Origin: Dillenia suffruticosa
Taxonomy: Eukaryota; Streptophyta; Magnoliopsida; Dilleniales; Dilleniaceae
Assembly (NCBI GenBank): GCA_033439265.1
Contig: JAVTVX010000013.1
Coordinates: 4,304,501 to 4,368,500 of the forward strand
DNA: 64,000 nucleotides
Direction of reading: 5' to 3'
Each line of letters opens with the position of its first letter. Within the stretch, counting starts at the first letter, position 1. A program made the position numbers and the translations under genes. Shown here piece after piece: positions 23,102-37,345 of this stretch. Below the pieces are notes generated by a model. The model saw only the letters and a list, made by a program, of their open reading frames with translations. It was not told where the DNA came from and did not search any database.

Positions 23102-24173
23102 AAAAAAAAAAAGAGGATAGGGAAGACTTAATGCACTTGCAAACACCCACACTCTGATTTAATAACTACACAAGCATTTACTTTCCAAATTAATGCAATA
23201 ATTGCGAAACCAAAGCTTAATTGGGCAATAATTGTTAATAATGTCAAACTTGGCAGGCATTTCATTTTTTTTTAGTATATAGAAAATATTTAAAAATAAA
23301 AAAAAAATAATATTTTATAACTTATTAATTTTACATGTGATGTGTACAAATGTGGAAGTCAAGCCTCAAGAATAACTTTGGTCGGCTTTGGCTCTACCCC
23401 TTTCGTCTAAGCGGGGAAAACAGCATGTTACATGAGACTCTTACATTATTTAATTTTTATTAAATTAGGTTAGATCAATTCTATGACTTAATCTTAGTAA
23501 GGCAGAATTTTATTAAATTATTTATCTGTCATTCACCGGTCACATCAAAAAGGTGTGAAGTCATTAGACAAATAATTCTTGTCTCCATTGACTATTGGCA
23601 TAAACCACTTCATTTCAGTTTATTTAATCTTGCAACTAATCAAGCAGGTTCAAATTACAATCGCCAATAATGATAATTTATATTTCTTTTATGAGCGAAC
23701 TTTGATTTTTACTCACAAAATCTTATTATGTTTTACTAAACTTTTTTATTTCATTTAAATTTTACGTAAAATAAGAAAGAAAAAGTGTTACTCAAAACAC
23801 AAATGATAACAGATATTTGATAGAGCTATCAACTCTCTCAGATGATATCGCGGGATTTAGACGGGCTCAACGTTGCCCTTGAACATGAGGCCATAATGAT
23901 CAAAATGATTAATATCGAACTTCTGACTATGAGAATAATTGTTATTTGTCAATTTCTAATACAAAGAAGTAGGGGATTGAGTAAGTAATTTCCTTGTTTC
24001 AACATCACATTCCCTCTTTTAATGATTATAGGGGTATCCTGTCCTACATTCTGTCCATGCAACGGTATTAGACGAAGTGTTCTACCTTTAATCTCTATTA
24101 TTATTTTATTTTTTATTTATTAATTAATAAATTATCAACTCAACATCATTAGGTCACACCAAACTTTTTCTTC

Positions 24174-24197
24174 CTCTCTCTCTCTCTCTCTCTCTCT
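24174..24197. repeat. (CT)n microsatellite
   Basis: A perfect CT dinucleotide tract of about 24 bases. Confidence 0.9.
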
Positions 24198-24989
24198 GTG
24201 GAATGATTCAAATGGCTCAATATGTGTACAGAAATTGTTCCTACAAGTCAATGGCTAAGAATATTTATATGAATCATTTTATAAAAATTTAACAAGTCAA
24301 TAGTTAATCTTTATTTATCATCAAGATCCAAAACATGTTTACAACAATAGAAGGAAAATTATCATAATTTTTTTTTTATTTATCTGGTTTAGGAAAGGAT
24401 ATATATATCTTTCGATCAGAAATTATTTTTAGTCGATAATTATTTATATTTTAAATAAAAAAAAAGAGTGTCCGGTCTTTCTTCTTATATTCTTTTTATT
24501 ACATTAGTTTGTCTCAACTACCTTCGTGTTGAAAAGGCCAATAAAACTATAGAAAATTGATAGATATATGAATTTTAAAGGAGTTTAACCCTATATTAAT
24601 TCCAAAGACCCTAACACCATAGGAATTCATCAAGGTCCTCCATATTAAGTTTCATTTTCTTTGTTTTTCTTGATTAGGGGTCATACTTCATAGGGGGTCC
24701 CCTTTTGGCCAAGAAATTAATTCACAAGGACGAGATTGGATTGTAAAATTCTCAATTCAAATTATCATTGCATTGCAACACAAATAATGATAGTACTTTT
24801 TCTGTTTTTCTAGCCACTTAAATTGGTCATATTCAATGGACCAGGGAATGTGTAACATGTTGTTGTTGTGTGCCTTTCCCCCTTGATACTCCTGACCAAT
24901 AAAAATTATATGTCAAATCACTGAAAATTCCCACTCGACTGCTCACAATAATACAATTTAAAAAAAAAAAAAAAAAAAAAAAAGATAAA

Positions 24990-25130
24990 GAGGTTTCGAG
25001 CCGGTGTCGTGTTTGTTTAGTTGTTCGCCTGGTGCAAGGCTATTGCATAGCGATGGCGGGGCACAGGAGCAATGACTCAGTGGTAAGGTGAATTCCTAGC
25101 AACACATTCGACTTTTACCTATTTTTTTTA
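24990..25130 (+). mobile_element. Possible decayed SINE head
   Basis: GCAATGACTCAGTGGTAAGG followed about 30 bp later by CACATTCGACTTTTACC resembles A- and B-box spacing of a tRNA-derived SINE. It sits immediately before the copy of the dispersed AT-rich repeat at 25130, so the two could be head and body of one element. No target-site duplication was found. Confidence 0.35.
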
Positions 25131-25265
25131 TATAAAAATAGCGAAAATAAACACACTCATAAAAATTTAAATACTAAATTTTAAAAAAATATTTAGATAA
25201 AAATTTTTTACCACACTCAAATATTTCTACAAAAATAATATTCACTTTACTACTTATTTTTAGAG
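25130..25265 (+). repeat. Dispersed AT-rich repeat, copy 1
   Basis: Blocks in order: GCGAAAATAAACACACTCAT, AAAATTTAAATACTAAATTT, AATATTTAGATAAAAATTTT, TACCACACTCAAATATTTCT and an AAAATAATATTCAC end. The same order recurs at 26590 and 32175. Confidence 0.5.
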
Positions 25266-26589
25266 ACATATCACCTGACAAGGCAACAAATTTCTATCCT
25301 TTGTCTTACCAGCCAAACTTCGTATCTTTCCTCTTTTTCTTATCGTTCACATTTTCATAGAGGGGGAAAAAGCTTGGTTTGGACAGATTCGACAGAAAAA
25401 TAAATCAGCTTTTGGGGGGACAAAACACACAAAAATCAAAACCCACCATTTCCCTCCGTTTAAATATAATTTTTCCACCTTTTATAGGAAAATAAAAATA
25501 TTTATTTTATAAGCTTTTCAAAGCAAAAAAAAATATTGAAGTCAATTCTTCATGACGCACTCTTATCTGTCAATGTGTAAGCATATGCAAAGTAAAGACC
25601 CAACCTCTTTCCTTCGTTTTCTTTTTTTTTTTTTTCTCAAGTATATTACTATTTATTAATATATTTTATAACTTTTTTTGTTCTTTAATTTTCCTTTTTA
25701 AAGACAGAGCCAGGTTAGTTTTCAATCTTCAAGATCAGAATGACAAGCTAATCGAGAGTGGCAGGAAACTTGGTAACAATAAAAGTTAAGGTACAATATA
25801 AATTATTGGGGTTGGAAAATGGGAAACCTCAAATCTAGCAACAACATTTATTATAAAATAAAATATTATTATACAATTTTCAAGGATCATCTTGTCTATA
25901 ATTCCCTTCATTACTTGTGATTCAATTTACGATTATGCTTAATGGGGTTTATTATTTTTCTAATCACCATTCCTTCTTTTGGGTATGATGCTACATAGTA
26001 CCTTTCATTTATATTAATTTAATGTGGTAATTATAAGTTTATGCCCCATGAAAATTCTCAACAAATTAAGATAATTACTTTCCTAATGCTAATCCACCGC
26101 AATCGCAATCATAAATTGTATTTAATGTGAGAATAATAACTTTGGCCTTGACTAATTCCTTATATATATGAAAAGAGAGAGTAAAGACCGACCACCATAG
26201 TTTTTAAGTATTTATATTGTATTAAAATAATGATTTGTGTTATTATTAACTAACTAATCACTTAAAAACTCAAAATTTACACTAATTAAATGAAAATATG
26301 GTATGAAGAGGTACATTATTACCAAAAAATAATAATAAGAGTACATTTTTCATGCAATGGGCCACGATAAAGAAGGCGGTCGACCCGGTTAATAACAGAT
26401 ATAGTCACTTGTGCAACTGTAAATTTTTTTTTGTAATTAGTCCACACGTGAGCTTTAATTACAAGCGTTGACCTTTAATAACCTACGCTTAAAGGAATTA
26501 ATTAGGAATTAGGGATCCAGGTTGGGGTTGGTTGGAAGTGATTTTCACTTCGTAAATTATTAAATTATTGTTATTATTTTTTTAATGTA

Positions 26590-26690
26590 AAAGTTACGAG
26601 AATCATAAAAAAATATATATATTCATAAAAATTCAAATATTATATCTCAATTTTGAAAAGACATTTGGGCAGGTGAAAGAAACAATTAGG
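26590..26690 (+). repeat. Dispersed AT-rich repeat, copy 2
   Basis: ACGAGAATCATAAAAAAATA, then TTCATAAAAATTCAAATATT, then TTGAAAAGACATTTGGGCAG. This matches the first two thirds of the copy at 25130 and the start of the copy at 32175, in the same orientation. Confidence 0.45.
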
Positions 26691-28930
26691 ATTAAATAGT
26701 AGACTACTGCATGCAAAGTGAGATTTAATTTTTATTAATCACCTTTATTCCACTTGAATGTAAACACTATGATACCACCACCAAATTGGATATTAGAGTG
26801 GCAATCTACCCAGTTTTCTAATCACAAAAATTCCAATTTGAATTGAGACAGCTAATTGTTACCTCTGACCCACGTGAGAAAATCTTGGATTCTCATAAAT
26901 TTTACTCTCTCGTCGATTTTGAATCTAGGGTTTGTACCATTTTTTTGGAATAAAATAATGCAGATTTTTATTCAAAATTTATACTTAAATCAACATGTAG
27001 TTTTCTCTTTTCCAACCCCAACCCGCATATTATAAATATTATAAAATGAAAATTTTTTTCATTACTCCAAAGTTACTTTATTAATGAAAGAGATATTTTT
27101 TCAGATATTATTTATAAAAGATATTTTAAAACTATGCTTCTAATATGTCTTTGAGCATATGAATTATTTTAAAAAAAAAAAAAAGAAGAAGTGTAACCTA
27201 TAATGACATCAAAACTATATAAACTATTTGTGAGATGAGCTAATGACGTGATTAAATAAATAATCTTGTTGTCGACTCTGACTCAATCTTAATTCGTTAA
27301 TCTTCATATTAATAAAGAGGTTTGCCTTTTTAGCTGTCATGTCATGATTCTTTTAGTCAAATTACTCAACGAATCATTCTTTGTGACTTGTTAATCGGAG
27401 AAGAGAGCCTAGGGTACAAAGTCACACTCCTCCAATAATATTTTTTTAAAAATATTTTCGTGTTTCATAATCAATCGATCAGTCTTCCAATGACTGCTTA
27501 ATCTGTCATATGGCACATGCTTTTTTGCCAGATACTCCAATTGGCGTCTTCCAAGCTTGCATTGTGCAAGGACTATTGATCAGTTAAAAATATTTGGGTC
27601 TCAAAGGCTTGGATCCAACAAAGGTGATTTCTTTGTTCTCTCTCTCTCTCATATAATTTATACTATGATAATTAAGAATTACTAACATAATTATTTATCA
27701 ATTTTGATGTCAAGTTTAATTTAGAATATAGAATGAATAGTTATCTCTCATTTTGTACGGCAGTTTAATTACCACCAAGAAAATGCAGGGAAATCTAGGA
27801 GTCGGTATGCTGAGGCCTACAGCTAATGGGGTTGTCTTCCAAGTTAGAAGCATGTAATGTAGCCAATCCAAGGTCTCCCACGTGTCACGAGCCATGCGTA
27901 TGACCTGTGAAACCTGTAGATATTTTGATTTAAAAAATATTTTGTGGGGATTTTTATTTTCATGAATCTATGGTTGTTAAAAAGAGTGTGGTACGGTGGG
28001 TGAGATAATTCTGGAAGTACTTGGAGAAGTCTAGAGGCCAAAGGAAGAGAACGGATATATGTTGGTCTCCCGTGGGTACAAATTCTGAAGGACAAGACTT
28101 ATTAGGGTCCTTTCTTGTGATATTAAAAGAGGCAACAAAAGTAGGTCCCTGGTTTTGGTTAAAAAAATTAATTCGATTTGATTTCTCTTGGATGGATTTG
28201 CAGTAATGGAATTTAGAGAAGTAACGTTGTCAAATTGACTACACCCAGAAACAAAATATCATATCAGAGATGTAAATAGAAATTCATGCATGAATGAGTG
28301 TGCTATTTTTTTCAGGGCAAATTGTTGCAATCAAAATCAAAGGTATCACAATCCTATGCCATGTTTGTTGGACGGCAGAAAAATTGGGGAGGAAATTATA
28401 AGCAAGCCCTAATGGTTAAGTTGTCTATATATCTTATGACTTTCTCATTCCTCTATAGGCTACCCTTTTACACTTTGTTGAGAGAGGAGAGAGACCGTTT
28501 TTTTTTTTTTTTTTTTTTAAATATGGTTAATTTACACAAGCTTTAAATAGTTTGATCAATTCAATTTAATATTTTCAAACTCCTGTGGGTGTAGCACTTT
28601 AATCAACCTCTTAATGACACGATATTGATTCTGATGAATAATATTAATATTAAAAAAATAAAATTAAAAGACACAATTTCTTTGAACTCAAAGGAGGGGA
28701 TGGTGTGGCTGTGGCTATCTTGCATTGCATTTCTGAGCGATCATTTTCCCAGCCCACATATTCTCTCATTGGTTAATGCCGACATATGTCTTTCTCTCGA
28801 TTGAATTTCATGGGACCAAAATTAGATGCTCATTAAGACTCTAATCGTGTTGTCTTTGTCAGACCGTACTTGGTGAGTTGCGTAGCCCATGTGTGTCCCA
28901 CTGTGACATCTCCATGGAAGTTCATGCATC

Positions 28931-28972
28931 CTATGGCTATGGCTATGGCTATGGCTATGGCTATGGCTATGG
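28931..28972. repeat. Perfect hexanucleotide microsatellite (CTATGG)7
   Basis: Seven perfect tandem copies of CTATGG with no interruption. In this frame it would encode (Leu-Trp)n, in the others (Tyr-Gly)n or (Met-Ala)n, but no supported gene covers it. Confidence 0.95.
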
Positions 28973-31900
28973 CATGTAATAATCCATTTTCATTTTTCCA
29001 CCCATTTGATTGCGTCTTTTTATGTTAAAAAAAATAATCCAATTAATTGCATTATATTACATAACTTTCTTTTCTTCCTAGGTTTTTTCCCTAAGAAATA
29101 TGTAAGGGAGCTTCTTTTTCCAATTCTTCTTAACATAGGAAAAGAAACGCTCTACCCATATCCCAAACACACCAATATTTGTCATTCTTAATATTTTTCG
29201 CCATTAATTTTATTTTTTTTGAGAAAATAATTGTGACCCAAATGCTCCTCCGAACATGATGATTCAATTTTGCTAATTCAGATCAAAATTTCTCGTTAAA
29301 ATTATGATATTTTAATAATAATTTTAATATTTCAAGTTATTTTCTTTAATCATGCACTATGTTCTTCAGAATTTCAAACTTTATTTTTTTTTCAATTCTT
29401 AGATTCATGGCCACCTAAGCATAGATCTGGATCAACACAGGAGGGCTTCTTCACCCATAAGAAGTGTCCGTCGAACTTACAAAAGTAAGTGTCCTCCGAA
29501 ATCCCAAACATTTTAAAGGGTAACATGATTTAGGCCGTAGAATCTCTTAGAACCTATGTCTAAAAGAAACCAATTTCAATTAGTACATGGTCCAATTCAA
29601 ATCCCTCGAAATGGCGTTTCATGTTTCCAAGGTTGATTAGGAATTTCTTTGCTTGCGCCGAGAGCTAGTCAAATTTTGTAGACTTGAATGGAAGATAGCA
29701 AATTATGGTGGGACAATTTCAAATGATCATAGATGTCAATTATATATAGACTTGAATGGCAACCATTTGAGGGTGGGTATGGAAATGGTGAATTATATAT
29801 TGGACCATAGATCTCAATGATATATAGAAAACTAAGGTATTAGTAATAAAAAATGGAAGGATATACAAGAATTAGACAAAAAGATTCATGCCCTTTCAAG
29901 ATAGACAAGAGAACCACCGAGGAGTCATCTTTATCTAGAAAATGATTAGCATCTAAACTCACTTTTTTCTAATTATGTTTTAAATCATCAAAAAAGCAGA
30001 ACATCTTTTTTTTCCAAAAACAGTAGTTATCACTATATCTCAATCTATTCATCACACCCCTCTGAGGATATTTTTATACTTAGTGGGTTGTTTGGGTTGG
30101 CTCCAAACCTTTTAAAAGGAGGGGGAAAAAACAGGGATTTTAAACTTTTTGGCCCAACTTTATTTTTTTTATTTATTTATTTTGGAAACTTTTCTCATAT
30201 AAAATAAAAAAGAAAAATAGAGGAAAAAAGAGCAAAACTTCTTTTTTGACCCTTTTTTTTCTTTACCTCTGCATGCACATAGTTTACAAAGCCTTATTAT
30301 GAGAAGGTAAAGTACTTGTCAACATTTAATTCGAACGTAAAATTGAGCCTTTCAAGAAGTGTCACGTGTAATTTTAGAACCCACCGAAGAAAATGCCAAT
30401 CAACTTTACAATAAGAAACAATGCAACCCCACGTGTCCTAGAACCATCTTCAAGGATGGTCTACTCTGGGACCCCGATCGTTAGCTACTGCATCTTTATC
30501 AAACTATAATGGCGCAATATAATATACGCATTGAGTGATGCAATTTTTGAAAGATCTTCTTGTCACTGATTGCAAAGGAAAAAACCTGGGTTGGCTCATT
30601 GTGCTTTAAGCAAAACATGGCGAAAAAGTACCGCCAGCCTCTTTATTTGGAGCTCATCCCCTGGCCGCGGTGATAGTTCGAACACCCCCCAGTGTCTTCT
30701 TCTTCTTCTTTTTTTGGTGAAAACCCCCCCGGTGTCTTTGCATCTGTGGTAAAGAGAATTATCCTCCCAATGGACAGAAAAAATTGAAAAAAAAAAGAAA
30801 TATATATTTATATTTAGTAATGAGTAAATTTAACATGATAGTCAATGTCAGTGTGTACTAACATATTTTTAATTAAATTATTAATATATCTTAAATAATT
30901 CATAAGATTTTGCTAATAATTGATCAATATAATACAAACCAACATTTAAATTCATTTGAACAATAGTTTATTTGTCCATGTAATAAAGTTGATGGGTACC
31001 AAGTAAAGGGCCTTTTGATGGAGTCACCAGAAAACAGAAGCAAAAGCAAAGACAAAAAAACGTGCTCTGGCTTTGGCTAATAAATCTTTGCTTCATTCAC
31101 CACGAATGAGAAGTACAATGCAGGCAAAACAGGTGGGGATGGTTGTGCCTCAGCTTTCAATCATGCTGAAGACATGACAGAATGAGTGACAAAGGTGTTT
31201 CAATCCATGGTAAACCACAAATACATGCACGCGTATGTTGGCTAAGTTTTAGATTCTTTACATTGATTTTAACAAGAGAAGTCATTTTTATTATATAATC
31301 TACAAATTCTAACTGATCAAATTATATTACATGTTTTTTATACAGTAATCCCATCGATGTTACCGTAATTTTTAAATGTAAAAATTAAAAGATATAGTTT
31401 TTCATAATTGAAAAAATCTTTTACGTCTTATTTGCCCGACAGAGAGAAAATACAGCTCATTATCTAAAGTTATTATAAGGAAGAAAAAAAACATAATTAT
31501 AATTTAGTGATACTTAGTTTTGCCTTTAATGAATACTAATACGTCTGAGAGTTTAAGATATTCCTTCTATGACGTCGGGCAGAAAGAAGGATGTTCATGA
31601 AACAAGGGGAAATGGTAGAAAGGCAAATCATTTTTTTTTTCATCGATCCGTATTTGGATTTTGTCTGATTAATCCAATTAAGTATCGCAGGGTTATTTTT
31701 TAATTTTCATAACTCGAATCCGAAATCTATAATTTAGAAAGTATAGGCAAAACATCTTTTCACAAACCTTAGAAGGGACAAAACCAAAAGATCCACACTT
31801 TCTCGGATCATGAGTAATGGTTAATTATTCTCTAATCTAATCATGTATCATAATTAAAATTCTAATCTTTGATTGTTTGTCTATATATTTTCTGTATTTT

Positions 31901-32174
31901 TTTTTTCTCAACTTCGTCTCCGCAAGAGAATGGTCGTGACCTTCTCTGCACTTTATTTATCTTCTTATGGTATGCCCCTTAAAAGAAGGGAAATTTAATA
32001 ATATTTATTATTATTTTTTCCATGATGCCTATTAACACCCGGCCCTTTGTTACTCTATAGTCATCGACCACTGTTTACTTACCCCAAGTCTCAAATTCAA
32101 TGATTGAATTGCTCATTTGGGTTGGGGGATCTTCTCATCAATGCAATTAGAAAGTGCATTCCTCTTTTTTAGTT

Positions 32175-32300
32175 AGATATGATTCACGAAAATCATAAAA
32201 ATACACGTATTTATAAAAGTCACAATACTAATCTAGAAAAATATTTAAATAATAATTTTTTATCATTCAGCTATTTCTAAAATAACAAAAACTACATTTT
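32175..32300 (+). repeat. Dispersed AT-rich repeat, copy 3
   Basis: GATTCACGAAAATCATAAAA, TATTTATAAAAGTCACAATA, AAAATATTTAAATAATAATT, TATCATTCAGCTATTTCT and AAAATAACAAAAACTAC occur in the same order as in the copy at 25130. Confidence 0.5.
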
Positions 32301-32959
32301 TCTTATGTATGTCAACCAGTACAAAATTAAATTACTAAAACTATAATCGATACTTCCAATTAAAGATAAATCAGAAATTATATTCAAACCAAAATTCAAT
32401 ATGCAATATAAGGTAATTGCACACTCGTATTTAAGTGATAAGAGTTAAGATTGTCATTTCACCTTTCCTCATATCTCAACGAGCAACACTGCACTCTCGT
32501 ATTTGGAAAGATCCCACTTTACCTTGTCGCGCTTAGATTACACCACTGCATTCGTAGAGATTGATGATTTGTACAAGAATGCTAGATTTGTCACCAATTT
32601 CAAGTTCTAGTACTAACCATTATTTCCTTAATTTTTTAGTAATAAACTGATTTGTGTTCCTTTTTTAAAAAAAAAAATTATATTTCATCTGTCCACTTTT
32701 AAATACTTATTTTTCCAAAATTAAAAATGAGTATTAAAGCTTTATTTACTTAATATAATAAGCATTTGTTAATCGTTACCTCTAAAAGGTAGATTGAACA
32801 TATTTTTAAATGGAACAAAAAAGAGTAATTATACTTTTAATATATATATTTGATTAATTTTATAGATTAAAATAGGACAGATGAATAAATAGATAATTAA
32901 ATCTCACTCAAGTATGAAATTACTGTCCCTTCTCTCTTTTTGAAGTCATTGTTTGGGGG

Positions 32960-32962
<3 letters not shown>

Positions 32963-33000
<38 letters not shown>
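32963..33000. repeat. (AG)n microsatellite
   Basis: A perfect AG tract of about 38 bases, followed by a purine-rich continuation to about 33015. Confidence 0.95.
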
Positions 33001-33008
<8 letters not shown>

Positions 33009-36000
33009 GAGAGGGGGCTGGACCATCGGCGAAGGAAATGGATCGGGTCATTGTCGGGGTGTCGCATGGTCAAATTGGTGTCAGGACAGGACCCGAATAA
33101 GTTCTCCTGAAAAAAGAAAGAGAGAAACCCTTGGAAATAGTTATGAAGTGTGTCGTCCGTCGGCATGTGTCCATGTCAAAACCCATGTGGGTTTTCCTTT
33201 ATTTTGTAAACTTGATCCCCAACCCTCTCAAATATATAGGATTTAGTCTGGTCTCCGGCAGTCCCTAATTGGAGGAATCCTTATGTGGTCCTTTCCCCTT
33301 GCCCTTCCCTTTTTCGTTTTTCCCTTTCAAGATTTGCGGCTCCAAAAGTCCTTCAATCCTCCAATCTCATCAACAGTTTCTTATTTTTTTTTTCCCATGG
33401 TTGGTCCCCAATAGACATTTAAGCCTCAAAGATGTAAACATCAAGTGAAATGTCATTTAAAAAAAAAAAATCTTAAATTATTAATACAATAATAAAAATT
33501 TATATTATAAATTACATGTTAAGTCTGTTTAACATTAAATAGCAGAGTGAATAAATCTTTTAATTAAATAAAAATTTATACATAAAAATCTTGTTGATTG
33601 TTTTGCAACGCTTGAGAAATTACAGAAGTCACTGCTATTATGTTTCGACTTTATTCACTCTCTCACACTCGAATTTGACATTCATTCATGAAAGATGAGT
33701 GTGGTCGTGTTTCAATCCAAACCAAAAGTCCCACTAGATTTTTTATTGATTTAATTGAAACATTCTCCTTCATGCATACATGTGATGTAAATAATAGTTC
33801 AATCAATTTGGTGGGGAAAAAGAAGCCAAAAAGCTTCCTGTCTCCTCACCATCTTCCTCGACATCTCCTTTCTCTGCAACAATTATTAGAAGCCATGCAT
33901 TTAATATCTGCGGTGTTCTACTCATGGCCTATGACTTCACATACCTCACCAAGGGAATGAATGGCTTGTGAAGTGACACCTTTCTTTTGTACCAAGTGGA
34001 CCCACATAATAGCTGTTCATTCGTGTATATGAACCGACTAAATGGGAGAAAAATAAAGAGTGAAGCTGCATATAGTATTCCACATCTAGGTAAAATTGTA
34101 AATTTGTTAAAAGCGTAGAAGTGCAAACTCTCCCCCCTTTGCATCATTTGTTTGGATAATCCAAATTTATCTCAATTTATTTTTATTTTTTAAATGTTCT
34201 TTTTAAATCAAGTATACTTTCTTTTGTTAAAAATTTAAGATTTTAAAAGTAAGAATTAAAAATTTTCCATTAAAAATTCAAATTATCATTATGCAAATAT
34301 ATTTTTTTTTTCGACCCCACGTAGCATTAACTCAACTGGCCGACAAAATGCGATTTGTCATGCAAAGACACTACGATTTCTTGTAGAAAGCTATCCAAAG
34401 CTTGCTATTTTCTCCTGCATTCTTTCATTTCAAATGCTTGATTTTCAACATTTACATGATCAATTTTCCTTAACTATTTATTTTCCACGAATCATGTTAA
34501 AGTACAATCACAACAATCCTCATACGTAATAGTCTCAATCCTGATATTCTTTCATGGCTCACCACTCACTGGCCATCAATGCAGCTCCGACACATGAGGT
34601 CCCACTTACCACAATAATTTTTCAATATTAAAAAATTGACCCCTATCTTAAAAATTAATTATTAAATTAAAAATATTTTGATGAATTTCAACAGAGTTTG
34701 ACAAATTAGTGTCGGACTAAATCTAACATGGTCCCTTGTGAATAAATTTGAATTTTGAAATGATTTTAATATTATATTAAGAGATTACTTGACTTTTATC
34801 TTAAAAGCTATTTATTAAGATAGAGAATACTCATACTTATAAATCACATCCGAAATATTGAATTAATCGACATATGATGTAACATTGAGAATGCATAGTA
34901 TTTTACAAAAGACACTTTTATATCAACATAAATAAAAAATGAGGCATCGAAAGCCTTCAGGTCTGCAATTCATAACTCTATCTTAATCCTCCTAGTATAC
35001 ATTTATCACTAAATGCAGTTTTACCCCATGCTTATAACTTATTTTTTCACCCATCAAGAAAACCTTTTTATTGTAAAAGAGAAAGAGGTCTGTGCACCGG
35101 ATCCTTTTTGATTCATTTGGGTGTGTATATAATTAATTTGTTCCCCAAAAGAAGAACCATGGTTCAAAGTAAAAGAGATTTCCCAGAATGAAAAGATAGA
35201 AAAAATGAAATGCGAAGAGAGAAAAAGAGAGAGATGCCCAGGCCAGGCCCACGGTGGTAAAGCTAGAGAGACAAGCGAAAGGCTAATAGATTGGAGAAAG
35301 ATACGAAAGGGACGGCCACCTGTGACCACCCCTGAGAGACAAAAGGCAGGACCTACAGTTTTCGGGAAAAACCAATCAAAACGTGCCGACTTCTTCTCAA
35401 CGTGTCCTCAGCCGTCAGATCAGTGTCGTCGACACCTTTTTGGCCATGCTGACTTTTTTACTTTTGAAGAAAACCCTCTGACCAAAATAAGAGAGAGAGA
35501 GGGTTGGACGGTGGTGTGCTGTGGACGCTACGGGTTTGGAATTTGGGTGGCTCAGATTTGCGGCGTCCGCTCCACTCTGTCACAGACAGATTTTCTCCCC
35601 CTCTGCTGTCTGCTCCATGACCGCATACGCTATCTGCAATTCTTTTCTATCCTCTCGCAGGTGCGCGACTGACTCGTGATGTCACAACTTAGTTTTTTTT
35701 TTTTTTTAAATTTAATTTATCAAGTTTATTATAAAAAGGAAAACAAAATATAGAGTTTAACGTTAGTTTCATGGATAGACTCATTTAAATTCTAATTTGA
35801 TTATGTTTACACAGAAATTTTTAGCCAGAATCAAGATATATACAAAAGTTATATTAAATTTAAATATTATAAAATCGTAATTATTAAAAATTTAGGTCTA
35901 ATAAGAATAGATTATATGGCTTTTCAATTTAGATTTGAATTCTGTACCATGGTTAAAACCAAATGTACCATGTTTTCTTTACCCGAAGATGGTGTTATAG

Positions 36001-36922
36001 ATCTTTTTTTTTTATATGATTGACGGCCGGTATTCGATTAATAGATCAAACTATTTATAAAGTAAAGTTCTCTTAATATAAATTTTTTCATTTTCAATAT
36101 TTAAAATCGAGTTTTGATTAAGAAATTTAATATTCATTCCATTAAACTAACTATCCGGTAGTGTTGGTAATGCTATAGATCATGATCAAATTAAATGAGC
36201 ACTAATTTAGGCATGTGGGGATCTCTATTTTTTTGGGGGGGGTAAGGCAGGGGATCTCTAATTGCTTAAAGGACGCTTCCAATCACATTCAAGCTTTGAC
36301 ATATAGTATTATTATTTTTACATTTACTACTTTAACATAGTGTGGGAAAATCATTTTCTTTATTTTTCCTAATAAAAGAAATAGCATCTGATTTTTCACA
36401 TGCATAGTAAGTAGTACAAAATCAAATAGTGGATTTTATAATATGATATAGAATTATCCATTATATTTTTAAAATATGATTTCCATTTATTTCTTTATTT
36501 ATCATGAGGCATATCGGTTTAAGTTTATATATTGGAATAGTCATTAAGCGCAAGACTACTATATTGAGTAACAAATTGCCGACCTATGGTGCTTGTGCCC
36601 CGTTTTCATATATGGCATGGTAGCCGGTGAGAAACTTTTTGCTTTTGGAAAGTTCACCACGCGACAGAAAACATGTCATAAATTCTGAGATAAGAGGCAT
36701 AGCTGGAAGGAATCTAAAGTCTTTTGCTTATTGAAAGGAACACAATCCTTGACGACCGCTACTCGGGCCCATCCCAAATTTTGAAAAAGAAAACCTTGCG
36801 CATTGAAATATTTTGAATTAAATTGCTAGCAAATAATACTTTTTTTGCTTGAATACTAGCCTATAATATTTTAGAATCAAGTGAAGGAGCTAATGAATAA
36901 GCTGAATAATGGTACCAAGCAA

Positions 36923-36923
<1 letters not shown>

Positions 36924-36955
<32 letters not shown>
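36924..36955. repeat. (TAA)n microsatellite
   Basis: About ten perfect TAA/AAT triplets. Confidence 0.95.
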
Positions 36956-37106
36956 GAAGCGAATAATTGTTAGAATTTGCTTGGAAGGATCTGAACGCAT
37001 GACTAAAACTCTTGTTGGGGCCCAGCCCAACTCCGCCGAGAAATCCTGAGAGTAAGCATGCCTAGAGACTATAGCCATTATTATCCCAGCCTAGCCCAAT
37101 TAATGA

Positions 37107-37345
37107 TGTTTTTTTTTTTTTTTAGTAAGATGTTTTGACCACGGCCTAATATATGGAGTTTCATCCTGACTAATCTGGATCGACCATTATAGGATTCATG
37201 TTGTGAGGACGGGTCTCCCTATATCGTTTTTTTCGTGCTCAGGGGTAATCGAATACCCGAATTAGTTAAATGACAGAAAGGTGTTCATCCCACCTATATC
37301 ATCAATTATTGATATTGAGTGAATGATGTGATGGCCAGGTGTTTG
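37107..37345 (-). mobile_element. Possible reverse-oriented SINE relic
   Basis: A T-run near 37109-37123 (a poly-A tail on the minus strand) precedes a CATCCTGACTAATCTGGATC block. This resembles the reverse complement of the CCGGATTAGTCGGAGTATG block of the SINE at 38737. Further right, the minus strand reads GGGGATCAAACACCTGG, loosely like a B box. No target-site duplication or clear A box was found. Confidence 0.3.

Noticed and set aside
32953-33246. Overlapping frames on both strands around a GA repeat
   Set aside because: They are created by the (AG)n microsatellite, which reads as RERERE or SLSLSL in all relevant frames.
35205-35672. 155-codon plus-strand frame
   Set aside because: Arg-rich translation of purine-rich DNA with no recognisable domain, and a competing frame on the other strand. 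Kept only as a place to check.
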